Origin: Janthinobacterium sp.
GTDB taxonomy: Bacteria > Pseudomonadota > Gammaproteobacteria > Burkholderiales > Chitinibacteraceae
Assembly (NCBI GenBank): GCA_025360045.1
Contig: JANYCY010000057.1
Span: 1-64,000, forward strand
Direction: 5' to 3'
DNA: 64,000 bases
Within the stretch, counting starts at the first letter, position 1, and each line of letters opens with the position of its first letter. Below the pieces are notes generated by a model. It saw only the letters and a program-made list of their open reading frames with translations. It was not told where the DNA came from and made no database searches. Positions 36,543 to 47,288 of this stretch are shown piece by piece. The translations under genes were made by a program, and so were the position numbers.

Positions 36543-38276
36543 ATGATTAATTTACTAGGGACCATCTGCGCTATTTTATTGGTATTCCTAGTGCTAGCGA
36601 TTCGCTATATACATCACTCACGCAAAGATAATCAACGATATCAGGCATTACTCGATAGCATTCCAGATTTAGCTTGGGTTAAAGACAAGCAACATCGTTT
36701 TGTGGTGGTTAACCAAGCCTTTCGCCATATTTGGGGCGTTGAAGATCCCAATTGGCTGATCGGTAAAGATGATTATTCTCTTTCCCCACCAGACCTAGCG
36801 GCAAAATATCAAGCGGATGACCAAAGTGTCATCAATAACGCTAAAACAATGCGCTATGAAAGTAATTTTGAGCACACTCAAGACGGTGAGCGCTGGATGG
36901 AACTCATCAAAGTACCGGTTTATATAAAGAAACAGATCATTGGCACTGCCGGTATTGCCCGAGATATTAGCGAGCGTAAATCAGCCGAGGCGCGCCTCTC
37001 TTGGCTCGCCCTCCATGATCCACTCTCTCAACTTGGTAATCGCAGCTTTTTAACCCAGCAGCTCAATCAAAAAATTGCAGCCGCACTGCCATTTTGTCTT
37101 TGGTTAATTGATTTAGACCACTTTAAACGAATTAACGATGCGCTGGGGCATCGTGCTGGGGACCAAGCGCTCACTCAAGTGGCCTACAACCTGAGCAACT
37201 TAGGTACGGAAGTATTTCGCTTAGGCGGTGATGAGTTTGTGCTACTCGATGAATTCACTCACGCCGATCGCATCAATCACACCCTCACCCAGCTCTTAAA
37301 TATCCCCGTGATCATCGAAGGTTTAAAATTTAACCAAGCCTTTACCGCAGGACAAGTCAGCTTTCCAAATGATGGGACTTCAGCAGAGCAATTACTAAAG
37401 CATGCAGATGTTGCCCTCTACGAAGGCAAAGCCTTGGGACGAGGGCATATTCGCCGCTTTGAAGCCAGTATGGCTACACAAGCGGTTAGGCAATTAGAAC
37501 TTGAACGTGATTTGCGCAGTGCCTTACAAAATAAGCAATTCAGGCTCGCCTATCAGCCCCAAGTTGAATTAGCCACCCAACAACTAATTGGCCTAGAAGC
37601 ATTATTACGTTGGCATCATCCAGAGCGCGGTGAAATTCGCCCTGCTGACTTTATCCCCTTTGCAGAAAAAACCGGCATTATTTGCGCCATTGGCGAATGG
37701 GCATTAGATCAAGCCATCATAGAACTCCGCCACTGGGATCAATTGGGCCTGCCCTTAGTCCCAATCTCGGTCAATGTTTCTGCCCTGCAATTAGACATCC
37801 CCCATTTTGCTCATTCCGTGATTACACGTTTGAACAAACTACCCAAGCATTTGCGTGGCAAGATCGCTCTAGAGCTCACAGAATCAACCCTAATGCACGA
37901 GCAAGCCTTAGAAAACGTACATGCTTTAAGTGCAGCAGCAATTCCTTTGTATATGGATGATTTTGGTACGGGTTATTCTAATTTATCGATTATTTCGCAA
38001 TTAGGTTTATCTAAATTAAAGTTTGATCGCAGCTTAATTCAAAATGTTCCTAACAATAATGCGCATCAAAAAGTCTGTAGCGCTCTGCTCGATTTAGCAG
38101 CCGCTTTAGAATTAGAGGTGATTGCAGAAGGTGTAGAAACGCTCGAAGAAGCACAATGGCTATTAGAACAAGGTGTTTTATATGCGCAAGGCTTTTGGTT
38201 TAGCCACCCACTCGAAAGCAGCCAAGTGATTAACTACCTAGGAAAAAGCGCATTAAATAGCCATAAACTAGACTGA
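36543..38276 (+). CDS. PAS-GGDEF-EAL cyclic di-GMP protein
   Basis: This membrane-anchored protein of 577 aa can in principle both make and break cyclic di-GMP. One transmembrane helix lies at residues 3-22. A PAS domain follows at about 33-150 (LLDSIPDLAWVKDKQHRF). The GGDEF domain has an intact GGDEF at 228-232, and no RxxD inhibitory site is seen five residues before it. The EAL domain has EALLRW from residue 352, NVSALQL, ELTES, DDFGTGYS, KFDRSL and EGVET, all of which suggest an active phosphodiesterase. AAGGA lies 9 bases before the ATG at 36543. It is unlinked to a receiver. Cyclic di-GMP often controls pili, and the Pil chemosensory genes lie just downstream. Confidence 0.92.
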   Translation: MINLLGTICAILLVFLVLAIRYIHHSRKDNQRYQALLDSIPDLAWVKDKQHRFVVVNQAFRHIWGVEDPNWLIGKDDYSLSPPDLAAKYQADDQSVINNAKTMRYESNFEHTQDGERWMELIKVPVYIKKQIIGTAGIARDISERKSAEARLSWLALHDPLSQLGNRSFLTQQLNQKIAAALPFCLWLIDLDHFKRINDALGHRAGDQALTQVAYNLSNLGTEVFRLGGDEFVLLDEFTHADRINHTLTQLLNIPVIIEGLKFNQAFTAGQVSFPNDGTSAEQLLKHADVALYEGKALGRGHIRRFEASMATQAVRQLELERDLRSALQNKQFRLAYQPQVELATQQLIGLEALLRWHHPERGEIRPADFIPFAEKTGIICAIGEWALDQAIIELRHWDQLGLPLVPISVNVSALQLDIPHFAHSVITRLNKLPKHLRGKIALELTESTLMHEQALENVHALSAAAIPLYMDDFGTGYSNLSIISQLGLSKLKFDRSLIQNVPNNNAHQKVCSALLDLAAALELEVIAEGVETLEEAQWLLEQGVLYAQGFWFSHPLESSQVINYLGKSALNSHKLD

Positions 38277-38419
38277 GTGCCAATCTATAAAAAAACTCAA
38301 TCGATTAAAGTTAGCCCCAATAACGCTAAGAATTACAGCTTAGTCCCCATTTAACGCCTTTTACAAAAAGCGCAGCTTAAGTCGGTCTATAACGATGAAT
38401 CTCAATGAGGAGCATCTTT

Positions 38420-38887
38420 ATGCGCGCCTTCTATATCTTAAGCTTGCTAAGCTCAATTAGTATCGCAGCCGAAATCATGCCGCAAGTAGGGCAATGGGAA
38501 ATCATCAGTGAAATGCCGCCCGAGCAAAAGGCGATGATGAGCAAAATGAAGCCCGATATGCTCAAACAAATGCAGCAGCCCAATATGCGTTTTGATACAA
38601 AGACAGGAACGATGACCATGTCGACCTGTTTATCCAAAGAACAATTGGGGAAATGGCATCAAATGGGACAAAAACCACAGCAAAACTGCGATGCGCCCAA
38701 AATCAGTAATACGGGCAATACCGTCACGATGGATATGCAATGCCACAAACCACGGGCATCTACCCTGCATAGCGTGATTCAATTTAGCCCTGCTAGAGAT
38801 AGCTACCAATACGAGCACACCATTCAAGCAGAAAGCAAAACGATGCTACTCAAGGGCAATGCAAGGCGAATAGGGGATTGCAAGTAG
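38420..38887 (+). CDS. DUF3617 periplasmic protein
   Basis: This is a secreted protein of unknown function, 155 aa. A signal peptide (MRAFYILSLLSSISIAAE) precedes PQVGQWEIISEM, the start of the DUF3617 domain. The domain repeats short strands (TMTMSTCLSKEQL, NTVTMDMQC) and has Cys residues near positions 75, 97, 114 and 154 that could form disulfides. GAGGAG lies 7-8 bases before the ATG at 38420. The N-terminal part is rich in Met and Gln (MMSKMKPDMLKQMQQP), as in many members. It is monocistronic and convergent with chpA. Confidence 0.83.
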   Translation: MRAFYILSLLSSISIAAEIMPQVGQWEIISEMPPEQKAMMSKMKPDMLKQMQQPNMRFDTKTGTMTMSTCLSKEQLGKWHQMGQKPQQNCDAPKISNTGNTVTMDMQCHKPRASTLHSVIQFSPARDSYQYEHTIQAESKTMLLKGNARRIGDCK

Positions 38888-38891
38888 AAGA

Positions 38892-38912
38892 AAGGGCAAT
38901 CATATTGCCCTT
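38892..38912. terminator. Bidirectional hairpin between DUF3617 gene and chpA
   Basis: AAGGGCAAT and ATTGCCCTT form a perfect 9 bp stem with a 3-base loop between two convergent genes. On the minus strand TTCTTC follows; the T tract is modest. Confidence 0.65.
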
Positions 38913-38922
38913 CCCTTCACCC

Positions 38923-41900
38923 TTATTCCGCAACAATAAAACTGCGAATCTGACTAAGCAACTCTTCTTCCTGATAAGGCTTACCTAAGAATGCATTTAC
39001 ACCTAGCTCAAATGCATAATTCTTATGTTTATCTGCTGTACGCGAGGTAATCATAATGATAGGGATATGCTTGGTCCCCTCATTCGCCCGCACATTACGA
39101 GTCAACTCAAAGCCATCCATACGCGGCATTTCAATATCGACCAACATCACCGCGGGGGTTACATCAGAGAGCTGCTGCAAGGCATCTAAACCATCTTTAG
39201 CGGTCAATACTTGGAAGCCTTCACGTGCTAACAGGCGACCGGTGATTTTACGTACCGTCAGCGAGTCATCCACCACCATCACCAGTGGCGTTGTTTTAAG
39301 CACTTCTGGAACAATTTGCACCGCACTGCGTGTTTCACCGCGAGCCAAGAGGGTCAGTGGATTCATAATCATCACCACATCACCATTACCCAGCACGGTC
39401 GCGCCAGTCACGCCAGGAATCCGTGCCAGCTGCGGCCCAATGGTTTTCACCACGACTTCCTGATTGCGTACCAGCTCATCCACATGCAGCGCCATACGGC
39501 TGCTACCACTGCGCAGCAACATGATGGTGTTGTAGCGCTTTTGCTCAGGTACAGATTTTGCATCGCCTAATAGCCGTGGGAAATAAGCAAAGGGATAGTG
39601 GTGATCCATCCACTCCTGAAAGCGATTCTCATAAATTCGCTCTAAAGCGCCGAGCTTAATTTCCTGAACCTGCTCGATCATGCCCGAAGGAATAGCAAAT
39701 TGCTGTCCACCCGCCTTCACCAGCACCACCTGCGTTACGGCAAGGGTTAAAGGCAGATAAATGGTAAAGGTTGTCCCCACACCCGCTTGGCTGGATACAT
39801 CAATACGCCCGCCTAAATCGCCTAATTTATTTTTCACCACATCCATGCCAATACCACGGCCAGAAAGTGGGGTTAGCGTGTTGGCGGTACTGATGCCCGG
39901 CTCAAAAATCAGCTCGGTCACCATTTGATCGCTGGCATTGCTGCTGAGTAGACCATGCTCCAAGCCCTTAGCTCGCAATTTTGCGAGATCTAAACCCTGA
40001 CCATCGTCTTTAAGGATCAGCACCAATTCATTGCCTTCTTGACGCACTTCAACTTGTACTTCACCAAATTCTGGCTTACCTAAGGCAATGCGTTGCTCGG
40101 TACTTTCTAGGCCGTGATCGATGGCGTTGCGCAACATATGCTCAAACGGCGACATCATTTGATCCAACACGCCGCGATCGACCTCTACCCGTCCGCCACG
40201 CAGCTCCAAGTTCACTTTCTTGCCGACTTCCTTACCGGTCTGACGGGTCAGGCGGTAGAGGCGATCAGACAAGCTGCTAAACGGCACCATGCGCACACGC
40301 ATCAAGCTTTGTTGCAGCTCTTTGGTCATCCGTGCCTGCTGCGTCAGCGCAGCCGTCGAATCATCGTGATTTTTCAGCAAGTTTTGCTGGATGGTGGCCA
40401 CGTCGTTGACGCTTTCGGCAATAAAACGAGTGACTTCTTGCAAGCGTGTAAAGCGATCGAATTCGAGCGGGTCAAAGTTGGCTTCATGGCCTTCTTGGAT
40501 CTTGGCCTGCATTTGCGTTTCGGCCTGAATCTCCATTTCTCGCAATTGGCTACGCAAGCGATTCACGTTTTCAGTTAGATCCAGCAAGGAAACTTTCATG
40601 GTCAGCATTTCGGCTTCGATGCGCGATCTGGCGATAGACACTTCACCGGCCTGATTCACCAACTGATCCATCAACTCAGATTTAACCCGAATGGTCGTAC
40701 CGCTTTCGATATCGCCTTGATTAAGCGGCACCACTTTCGCTTCAGGAACCGGCTGCTTAACCCCTTTTAACTCGTCCGCTAGGGTTTGAATTAAATCGTA
40801 ATCGGCATCCAAGGCATCTAATAATGCGGAAGAATAATGCGTGCCTGCCGCCAACAAACGGCTTTCCATTTGGTGGCTCACTTCACCCATCCGCATGGCA
40901 CCGGCCATCCGTGCGCTGCCCTTAAAGGTATGCAAGAGCCGCTTCAAAGCGTTCGCGGCCTGTTGTACTTCATCAGGCAGACGTAAACCACGTAATGATG
41001 CACTGATTTGCTGCATCAACTCGTCGGCTTCTTCAATGAACACCGGCAGCAGCTGCTCATCAATATCATCAGCCTGCTGGCTGTCTAGCTCAGATTTACG
41101 CTGCACATCATGTTTATCGATCAGCTGCTCAAGTGGCGTCAGCGATTCCATATCCAAAAGCTCAATCGCGATGTTTTCTTCTAGCGGCAAGCTCGGCTCA
41201 GCAAGCGCATTCATCGCGACTTCGCTCGCCTCTAATGCACGCTGCTGATCTAACAAAGCATTCAAGGCCGCAAGATGATCATTAACGCTGTTGTCATTCA
41301 ACTCAGTCGCCAACGCCAGCTCATCGACGTGCTCAATAGGGCGCTCATCTCGCACATCAAGGGCGCTAACTTCTGGCTCAAGCTCTGCTTGCGAAACACT
41401 GATCGTGGCAGCCTGCGGCTCTACAGTGCGATCCAAGAATGTCTCGCTCGCCACAACGGCATCCGCACGCCTAGCATCATACGGAGTCAATTCATCCGAG
41501 CCAGCCAGCTCACTCAGCTCAAAGGAGGCCTCTTCGGCAAGGTCAACGACGTCGGCTTCCAGCACAAGCTCAGGCTCATTTAAATGGGTATCGGCCAGCT
41601 CCAAATCTAAGCGGCTATCTGCTGGCTCCGCCAACTCATCCAAAGAAATTTCAAAGGTTTCAGCTTGCAGACTTTGCAGAGCGAGAATTTCAGCTTCGGC
41701 AAAACCAGGGGCCTCAAGCGCAAAAATCGAAGCCAGCATACTGGCAATACGATCCACGGCCTGATCGAGTACGGGCGATTGGCCAATCACCGTTTCGCCC
41801 ATTTGCTGTACCACATGTTCCAAGGTATAAGCCAGCTCACCTAGGCTGCGGAAACCCGCTGTCGAGGCAATCCCACCGAGGGTGTGCGCCGCTAAGAGAT

Positions 41901-44241
41901 ACTGAGCTGGATGGCTATTTTTACCTGCTTGTAGTGTCTGCAAATACTGTGCCGCTTCGTTGCAAAACAGCGCAAACAGCGTAGCAGATACCGTCACCGT
42001 ACCAATCATCACCTCATCGCTTGGGCTATCACTAGCCAGCGATATGCTGTCCTCAGATAGGCTTGGAGCGGCATCAAGCTGAGCTTTTAGTTGCTCTGCC
42101 GCAGCGATTAAATCACTGCCTTCAACCTGCGCGACCCCCTCGCGATGAAGCTCCTCTACCCACGTTGAAAATGCAGCGTGCGCTTGGGCCAGCAATTGCA
42201 ATAAATCAGGCGTCGCTGATTTTTCAATTTGCATCAGTTTATTCAGCAGCTGCTCAATTGCCCAAGCGACTTGGGCTAAATGATTCAGCCCCACCATCCG
42301 GCCACTGCCTTTTAGTGTATGAAAGCTACGACGTAAAGTGGTTAAGGCTTCCCGATCATGCGGTGTTTGCTGGCATAGCTGTAATTGCTCAGCCACATTA
42401 TTCAAGACCTCGCCAGCTTCTTCTAAGAAGACTTCCAATAGCTCCGCATCCACGGCGGCATCAGAAAGCGGCAAAGCTTTACTTGGATCAGGCTGTACCT
42501 TAGGTAGGGAGACTAAAGGCGCGGCATCCAGCTGAGGCTCTTCCTCTAGCTGCTCAAGCTCATCAGGCAAGCTCACGACCGGCATCGCGCCAGTGAGCTT
42601 ATCAATCATCGGTAAGAGCGAGGCCGCCTCGTCTCTATTTTGTGCAATGCTGTCGATATAAAAACCAAGACTAGATAAGCCTTCGGCCAATAATTCTAAT
42701 TCTGTTTGAGCAGGAAGCAACAACTCACTCTGAGTAAATTGCTCAATGCGCTGTTGACAGCGTTGTAATAATTCAACCGCTTGATGCTTCTCTAGCATCA
42801 GCAATGCACCCTGAATCTGGCGCAAATTCGGCTCGATTTTGCTTAATTCTCGATGATCATCTGGCTGACGAAACCACACATCAAGAATGTCTTCAACCAT
42901 CTGCAAATTACTACGCATTTCATGCGCCAGCTGTGCTTGCAACAGCCGCTCTTGTGCTTGCCGAGTAATCTCATCCAGATGAGGGACGTCATTTTTTAGC
43001 GATGGATTGAGTAAGCGCTGACACATGGCGGCTACTTGCTCAGGAAAATCATCGGCGATTAAGGGATAAATCGCTAAGCAGTTATCCAACAATAACAAGG
43101 CCGTTGCCACTTCTAACGCTTGTGCATCACTCAGCGCCTGATCCTGCAAAGCCTGCACCGCCTGGATGAGAGTGGACCACAGCTGATCTAAGCCAGGAAT
43201 CGCTAAGGGCATAGCGCGTTCGGCAAGGGGCTGTAAATCAGCCAAAAATGTATTTAATCGTTCATATTGCCCCGAGCTAATCCTGCCCCAGCTCTCTTTG
43301 CAACCATCCAAATCATCACGCAAGCTGCGTGATAGCAAGAGCCGAAACTCTGCGGCGGGAGAGAGTAGATCATCATCACCCACGGGTAATAAGCTATCCA
43401 GCGCAAAGGTTTTGCGTAATACCAAAGCCAGCGGACTTGCTGTATGCAGCATTAATAGTGCATATAAAATATCGCGGTATAAGCGCTCGGCCACTTTGCC
43501 CGAGCCATCACTCAAGCGACGCAATTGCATATTCAGCCGCATAATTAACTGCTTCAAATCTACATCGAGATCAACTTGCTCCTGCTGGCGGCTTAAACCA
43601 TCAAGCAAACCTGCCGCTGCCCACCAAAAATGACGCGCAATCGCGGTGGATTGAGTGGCAGCAATTTCTGCCACACTTTTGGCCATTGAGCTGGCCGCAG
43701 TAGGATCGTTACTCATCCAACTCAGCAACGCCGCTTCAAAACGTTGCCGCCGCAAACGGATAAACGCATTTGCTTCCGCCTCGGGCAAAGCATGAGTGGG
43801 CAAGCCCTTAGGTAGAACGAGCTCAGAAAGCTGAGGAAAAAATAACTCTGCACCGCTATCAGATGCTTGGCGCAAAGCGGCCATTTTTTTAAAACTAGGC
43901 AGTAGCCTCAGTGGCTGATTTGGCGCGCCTACGGCGATTTGCTCTAGGTAGTGGCTGGCCTCAACAATCGCTCTTTGAATAATTGCCAGCGTGTCCTCGT
44001 TGATTTCGTCCACCGCCAAAATTTGCTCAATTTCTTCACAAAAACGAGCGAGGCCAGTCAACTCAACCATTTGCACCGCACCATATGCTTGGTGCAAAAA
44101 GGTTCGAGCATGCTTCAGCAACGCGCTATCCTTGGTCTCACCAAATTGAGCCAAAGCGTGCGACGCTTTTTGTAAAGTTTGCTCGATTTCGCTCTTAACC
44201 CAGACCAGAGAGCCCAGATCGAATTCGGTATGCGCGCTCAT
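38923..44241 (-). CDS. chpA: ChpA/PilL hybrid chemosensory histidine kinase
   Basis: This is the CheA-like kinase of the type IV pilus (twitching) chemosensory system, 1772 aa. An N-terminal degenerate Hpt-like segment has HQAYGAV at His50. Later Hpt modules have FHTLKGSGRM (His641), AAHTLGG (His786) and LHTFKGSARM (His1104). Then come the dimerisation and ATPase domains (MLRNAIDHGLES near 1370, then GRGIGMDVV), a CheW-like domain (about 1500-1630), and a receiver domain with MVVDDSLTVRK and phosphoacceptor Asp1702. P. aeruginosa ChpA is much longer (about 2470 aa, eight such modules), so this is a reduced version. It ends the pilG-H-I-J-chpA cluster. Acidic, Glu/Leu-rich linkers fill about residues 880-1060. 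Confidence 0.95.
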   Translation of the reverse strand: MSAHTEFDLGSLVWVKSEIEQTLQKASHALAQFGETKDSALLKHARTFLHQAYGAVQMVELTGLARFCEEIEQILAVDEINEDTLAIIQRAIVEASHYLEQIAVGAPNQPLRLLPSFKKMAALRQASDSGAELFFPQLSELVLPKGLPTHALPEAEANAFIRLRRQRFEAALLSWMSNDPTAASSMAKSVAEIAATQSTAIARHFWWAAAGLLDGLSRQQEQVDLDVDLKQLIMRLNMQLRRLSDGSGKVAERLYRDILYALLMLHTASPLALVLRKTFALDSLLPVGDDDLLSPAAEFRLLLSRSLRDDLDGCKESWGRISSGQYERLNTFLADLQPLAERAMPLAIPGLDQLWSTLIQAVQALQDQALSDAQALEVATALLLLDNCLAIYPLIADDFPEQVAAMCQRLLNPSLKNDVPHLDEITRQAQERLLQAQLAHEMRSNLQMVEDILDVWFRQPDDHRELSKIEPNLRQIQGALLMLEKHQAVELLQRCQQRIEQFTQSELLLPAQTELELLAEGLSSLGFYIDSIAQNRDEAASLLPMIDKLTGAMPVVSLPDELEQLEEEPQLDAAPLVSLPKVQPDPSKALPLSDAAVDAELLEVFLEEAGEVLNNVAEQLQLCQQTPHDREALTTLRRSFHTLKGSGRMVGLNHLAQVAWAIEQLLNKLMQIEKSATPDLLQLLAQAHAAFSTWVEELHREGVAQVEGSDLIAAAEQLKAQLDAAPSLSEDSISLASDSPSDEVMIGTVTVSATLFALFCNEAAQYLQTLQAGKNSHPAQYLLAAHTLGGIASTAGFRSLGELAYTLEHVVQQMGETVIGQSPVLDQAVDRIASMLASIFALEAPGFAEAEILALQSLQAETFEISLDELAEPADSRLDLELADTHLNEPELVLEADVVDLAEEASFELSELAGSDELTPYDARRADAVVASETFLDRTVEPQAATISVSQAELEPEVSALDVRDERPIEHVDELALATELNDNSVNDHLAALNALLDQQRALEASEVAMNALAEPSLPLEENIAIELLDMESLTPLEQLIDKHDVQRKSELDSQQADDIDEQLLPVFIEEADELMQQISASLRGLRLPDEVQQAANALKRLLHTFKGSARMAGAMRMGEVSHQMESRLLAAGTHYSSALLDALDADYDLIQTLADELKGVKQPVPEAKVVPLNQGDIESGTTIRVKSELMDQLVNQAGEVSIARSRIEAEMLTMKVSLLDLTENVNRLRSQLREMEIQAETQMQAKIQEGHEANFDPLEFDRFTRLQEVTRFIAESVNDVATIQQNLLKNHDDSTAALTQQARMTKELQQSLMRVRMVPFSSLSDRLYRLTRQTGKEVGKKVNLELRGGRVEVDRGVLDQMMSPFEHMLRNAIDHGLESTEQRIALGKPEFGEVQVEVRQEGNELVLILKDDGQGLDLAKLRAKGLEHGLLSSNASDQMVTELIFEPGISTANTLTPLSGRGIGMDVVKNKLGDLGGRIDVSSQAGVGTTFTIYLPLTLAVTQVVLVKAGGQQFAIPSGMIEQVQEIKLGALERIYENRFQEWMDHHYPFAYFPRLLGDAKSVPEQKRYNTIMLLRSGSSRMALHVDELVRNQEVVVKTIGPQLARIPGVTGATVLGNGDVVMIMNPLTLLARGETRSAVQIVPEVLKTTPLVMVVDDSLTVRKITGRLLAREGFQVLTAKDGLDALQQLSDVTPAVMLVDIEMPRMDGFELTRNVRANEGTKHIPIIMITSRTADKHKNYAFELGVNAFLGKPYQEEELLSQIRSFIVAE

Positions 44242-44348
44242 TTAAAACCTATTTTCAAGTGACACTTCCACGTAATTCAAAAGCACATAGGGATGACTAA
44301 GGATTGACCCTGAGCATCCCCCTGTACTATGACCTAAAACCAAGCTAA

Positions 44349-46520
44349 TTAAAGCTTAAAGCCCGAAGCAGAATCTTTCAGCTCTTGCGCCAAGGAGGTG
44401 AGCTGACCCACCGCCACAGCGGATTGCTTCGTACCCGCCGTAGTTTGCTCAGTAATTGCCAAAATATCCCGCATAGACACGTTCACCTTACTTGCCAATA
44501 AGGTTTGATCCTCAGTTTCATGCGCAATCGATTCAATCAAACGTGCTAGATCACGAGAAACTTGACCAATCTCGGTCAGTGCCCTACCCGCCGCATCCGA
44601 TAATTTCGCCCCTTCAACCACACCCTGCGTGGAAACTTCCATCGCCGCTACCGCATCATGGGTATCGGTCTGAATCGTTTTCACAATCGCACTAATCTGC
44701 TTGGTCGCCTCACCAGAGCGCTCCGCCAATCGCTGCACTTCCTCGGCAACGATAGAGAAGCCTCGGCCCGCATCACCCGCAGCTGCCGCCTGAATCGCCG
44801 CGTTCAAGGCCAAAACGTTGGTCTGTTCGGTAATATCGGAAATCAATTCAACGATTTCACTAATTTCTTGTGAGCTTTCACCCAAGCGCTTAATCCGCTT
44901 CGCCGTTTCCTGAATCTGCTCGCGAATATCGCCCATACCCTTGATCTGATTCTGTACTGCCTCAGCGCCCTTCTCAGCAGCCATCAAGGACGACTGCGCC
45001 ACGTTCGCTGATTCAGCCGCATTACTCGATACCCCACGAATCGAAGTCACCATCTGCTCAACCGTACTATTGGTGCCTTTAATTTCTGCAGATTGACGCT
45101 CGGCAGCGGCCAATAACTCATCCGAAATCCCCTGAGCTTCTTGGGTCGCAGAGGTTACCTGCCCTGTAGCGCGGTTAATCTTGGTAATCAACGAGCGCAG
45201 CTCTTCAATCGTATAGTTAATCGAATCGGCAATGGCACCGGTCAAATCTTCAGTAACCGAAGCACGCACCGTCAAGTCACCGTCGGCCAAATCAGCCATT
45301 TCATTCAGCAAGCGCAAAATAGCTTCCTGATTCTTTTTGTTTTCGCCTTCCAATACCAAACGACGACGCACCGCTTCTTGATTAAAAACGCGAACCAATA
45401 AAAAGAGCGCCAAAATTGCAATTGCACTAAACGTAATCTGTAAAACAGTAACCATCAAACTACCTATTTTATTTTCATAGGTTTCAGATAGTTTGCGTGT
45501 TTCTGTTAATAAATTTTCCGAATCCAGCATAATATTTTTGCTGGCCATGCGTGAACTAACCAAGGGCTTCATATCTTTAGAAAAAGAAACCATCATAACT
45601 TCAAACTCAGTAAATCGACGGCGAATATCATTTAACTTCACCAGCATTTCTGGATTAGAAATAGCACGCACGGCAATGTCAGGGTTATTCCCTTCACTAA
45701 ACGCAGTGACAATATCTTTAAATAACACCACATCAACGCCAAGCAGAGTAACAACCTCTAAATTAATTAAATCGCCACTAAAAATAGTATTCGCATTTTT
45801 TGCCATTCTTTGCGATAACATCGACAATTGATGTGCATAGTTTATTTCGCGCGCCGTACCACCACTCTCCCCTAGCATTTCTGCAAGCTGTTGGGTATTC
45901 CCAAGCAACAAGGCATCATTATTATTAATGGTGACGATCGATTTACCAATATTAATTAAAGATTTTTCTTGTTGTAAAATCGTATCTACGGTTGGATGTG
46001 CTGGATTAGGGCCAAATGATTGTTGCCAAGTAGCTTTCACAGCATTAATCAGCTGATCCGGATTCACGCCCACTAAACTATTAAAAAAATCATTCGCAGC
46101 TAGCTTAGATAAATTACTATCAAATTTTGTATATGCATCTTTAAGAATAGGAAAAGCATCTGGCTTACCCTGCACCGCTTGTGTCGCAGCCCGTGCAATT
46201 CGCTGGGAAAGCATTTGCATTTCTGTTGAAGTTGCCCGCCGTTCACCATTTAAAGAGGAAGCTTGGAACGCCACAAAAGCCGTTACAATAAATAATGCTG
46301 CAGCGGCCAACATCACCATGAGCAATATAGACATTTGTTGCCGCAAAGGCAGATGGCCAATCAAAGGCAGTGGCTTAGTTATCTTTGAATCATCGAGATC
46401 AGGCAAATTAAGCCGTTCCATCATCGATGTAGTTTTGGTTGGCTCGTAATTACTTAAAGCGGATATCGCTTTTTTACGCCCAGAAAAAAGGCGCTTCACG
46501 CCATCCAAATTCAATACCAT
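44349..46520 (-). CDS. pilJ: PilJ methyl-accepting chemotaxis protein
   Basis: PilJ is the receptor of the Pil-Chp system in the inner membrane, 723 aa. The cytoplasmic N terminus precedes a helix at about residues 62-88. The periplasmic part has two PilJ-type helical modules, recognisable by the repeated [12 protein letters not shown] and [13 protein letters not shown] second helix lies near residue 345-365. A HAMP domain follows, then the signalling hairpin, with the tip containing [17 protein letters not shown]. Pairs of Glu/Gln that could be methylated are present in the flanking helices. No methyltransferase (pilK) gene is in the cluster. The gene lies between pilI and chpA. Confidence 0.95.
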   Translation of the reverse strand: MVLNLDGVKRLFSGRKKAISALSNYEPTKTTSMMERLNLPDLDDSKITKPLPLIGHLPLRQQMSILLMVMLAAAALFIVTAFVAFQASSLNGERRATSTEMQMLSQRIARAATQAVQGKPDAFPILKDAYTKFDSNLSKLAANDFFNSLVGVNPDQLINAVKATWQQSFGPNPAHPTVDTILQQEKSLINIGKSIVTINNNDALLLGNTQQLAEMLGESGGTAREINYAHQLSMLSQRMAKNANTIFSGDLINLEVVTLLGVDVVLFKDIVTAFSEGNNPDIAVRAISNPEMLVKLNDIRRRFTEFEVMMVSFSKDMKPLVSSRMASKNIMLDSENLLTETRKLSETYENKIGSLMVTVLQITFSAIAILALFLLVRVFNQEAVRRRLVLEGENKKNQEAILRLLNEMADLADGDLTVRASVTEDLTGAIADSINYTIEELRSLITKINRATGQVTSATQEAQGISDELLAAAERQSAEIKGTNSTVEQMVTSIRGVSSNAAESANVAQSSLMAAEKGAEAVQNQIKGMGDIREQIQETAKRIKRLGESSQEISEIVELISDITEQTNVLALNAAIQAAAAGDAGRGFSIVAEEVQRLAERSGEATKQISAIVKTIQTDTHDAVAAMEVSTQGVVEGAKLSDAAGRALTEIGQVSRDLARLIESIAHETEDQTLLASKVNVSMRDILAITEQTTAGTKQSAVAVGQLTSLAQELKDSASGFKL

Positions 46521-46565
46521 TTTTTATTACCCCCGATCCCGTATGTATTTTTTTAAATACTGCAA

Positions 46566-47081
46566 TTAGATTTGGCCTGTTTGTAAAAAAGCAGGCTGCG
46601 ACACTAAAGCTTTAATATCTAAACTACGCCAAGAGACACCCGCCGCATCACGATATGCATCAAGTGCCCAAGCAGATTGATGACTTAATGCGGGATCAGG
46701 TTTTAAATCAGCCAAGTGTTTTAAACCCAACATACGATCCACTAAAATAGCGGAGTGCAGGATATGCCGAGAATGAATTAACAACAACCTTGCCGCAGGG
46801 GCCGCAACTAAGCTCCCCAAGCCCATAAATGCAGCTAAATCACTCACGCTCACTAAATTGCCACGTACATTGGCCACGCCTTTAAACCAAGAATGGACTA
46901 AAGGAACCGAGGAAATAGCAGGCAAAGGCATAACCTCAGCCACATCGGATAAATCAAGCAGCCAATTTTCTCCACCAATTTTCACACCTAAACGAGCATC
47001 AACTTGAGCCGTTGCCGCGACGTTTTTTAATCGCGCCATTACCCCTTCTTGATAATCACGCAGGCTAATCCGTTTGGCCAT
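46566..47081 (-). CDS. pilI: PilI CheW-like adaptor
   Basis: PilI couples the PilJ receptor to the ChpA kinase. The 171-residue protein consists of one CheW domain: LGVKIGGENWLLDLSDVAEVMPLP in the first half, the conserved WFKGVANVRGNLVSVSDLAAFMG near residue 65, and LLLIHSRHILHSAILVDRMLGL. The gene precedes pilJ by 45 bases. A 207-base gap with a stem-loop separates it from pilH upstream, longer than other gaps in the cluster. Confidence 0.92.
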   Translation of the reverse strand: MAKRISLRDYQEGVMARLKNVAATAQVDARLGVKIGGENWLLDLSDVAEVMPLPAISSVPLVHSWFKGVANVRGNLVSVSDLAAFMGLGSLVAAPAARLLLIHSRHILHSAILVDRMLGLKHLADLKPDPALSHQSAWALDAYRDAAGVSWRSLDIKALVSQPAFLQTGQI

Positions 47082-47171
47082 GATATTTCCGCTTAAAAAG
47101 CTTCAATTTAAATTACATACAAAATCGGCAACGCAAACCATACACAAGGAGTGTTGTTTTTAAACACCCAC

Positions 47172-47200
47172 ATCCTCCCAATCATACAACTCGGGAGGAT
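47172..47200. other. Stem-loop in the pilH-pilI gap
   Basis: ATCCTCCC and GGGAGGAT form an 8 bp stem with a 13-base loop, without a T run. It may modulate read-through from pilGH into pilIJ-chpA, or be a protein site. Confidence 0.4.
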
Positions 47201-47288
47201 ATACTTGTGCACGTCTTCACGGCTTTTCACTGGCTTAATTTTTACTTAAATAAGCGAATTCTTTCTTATTGGTACACAAAACGCCATT

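Noticed and set aside
40114-41764. Long antisense frames inside chpA (over 130 codons)
   Set aside because: They mirror the codon pattern of chpA, lack ribosome-binding sites and show no domain.
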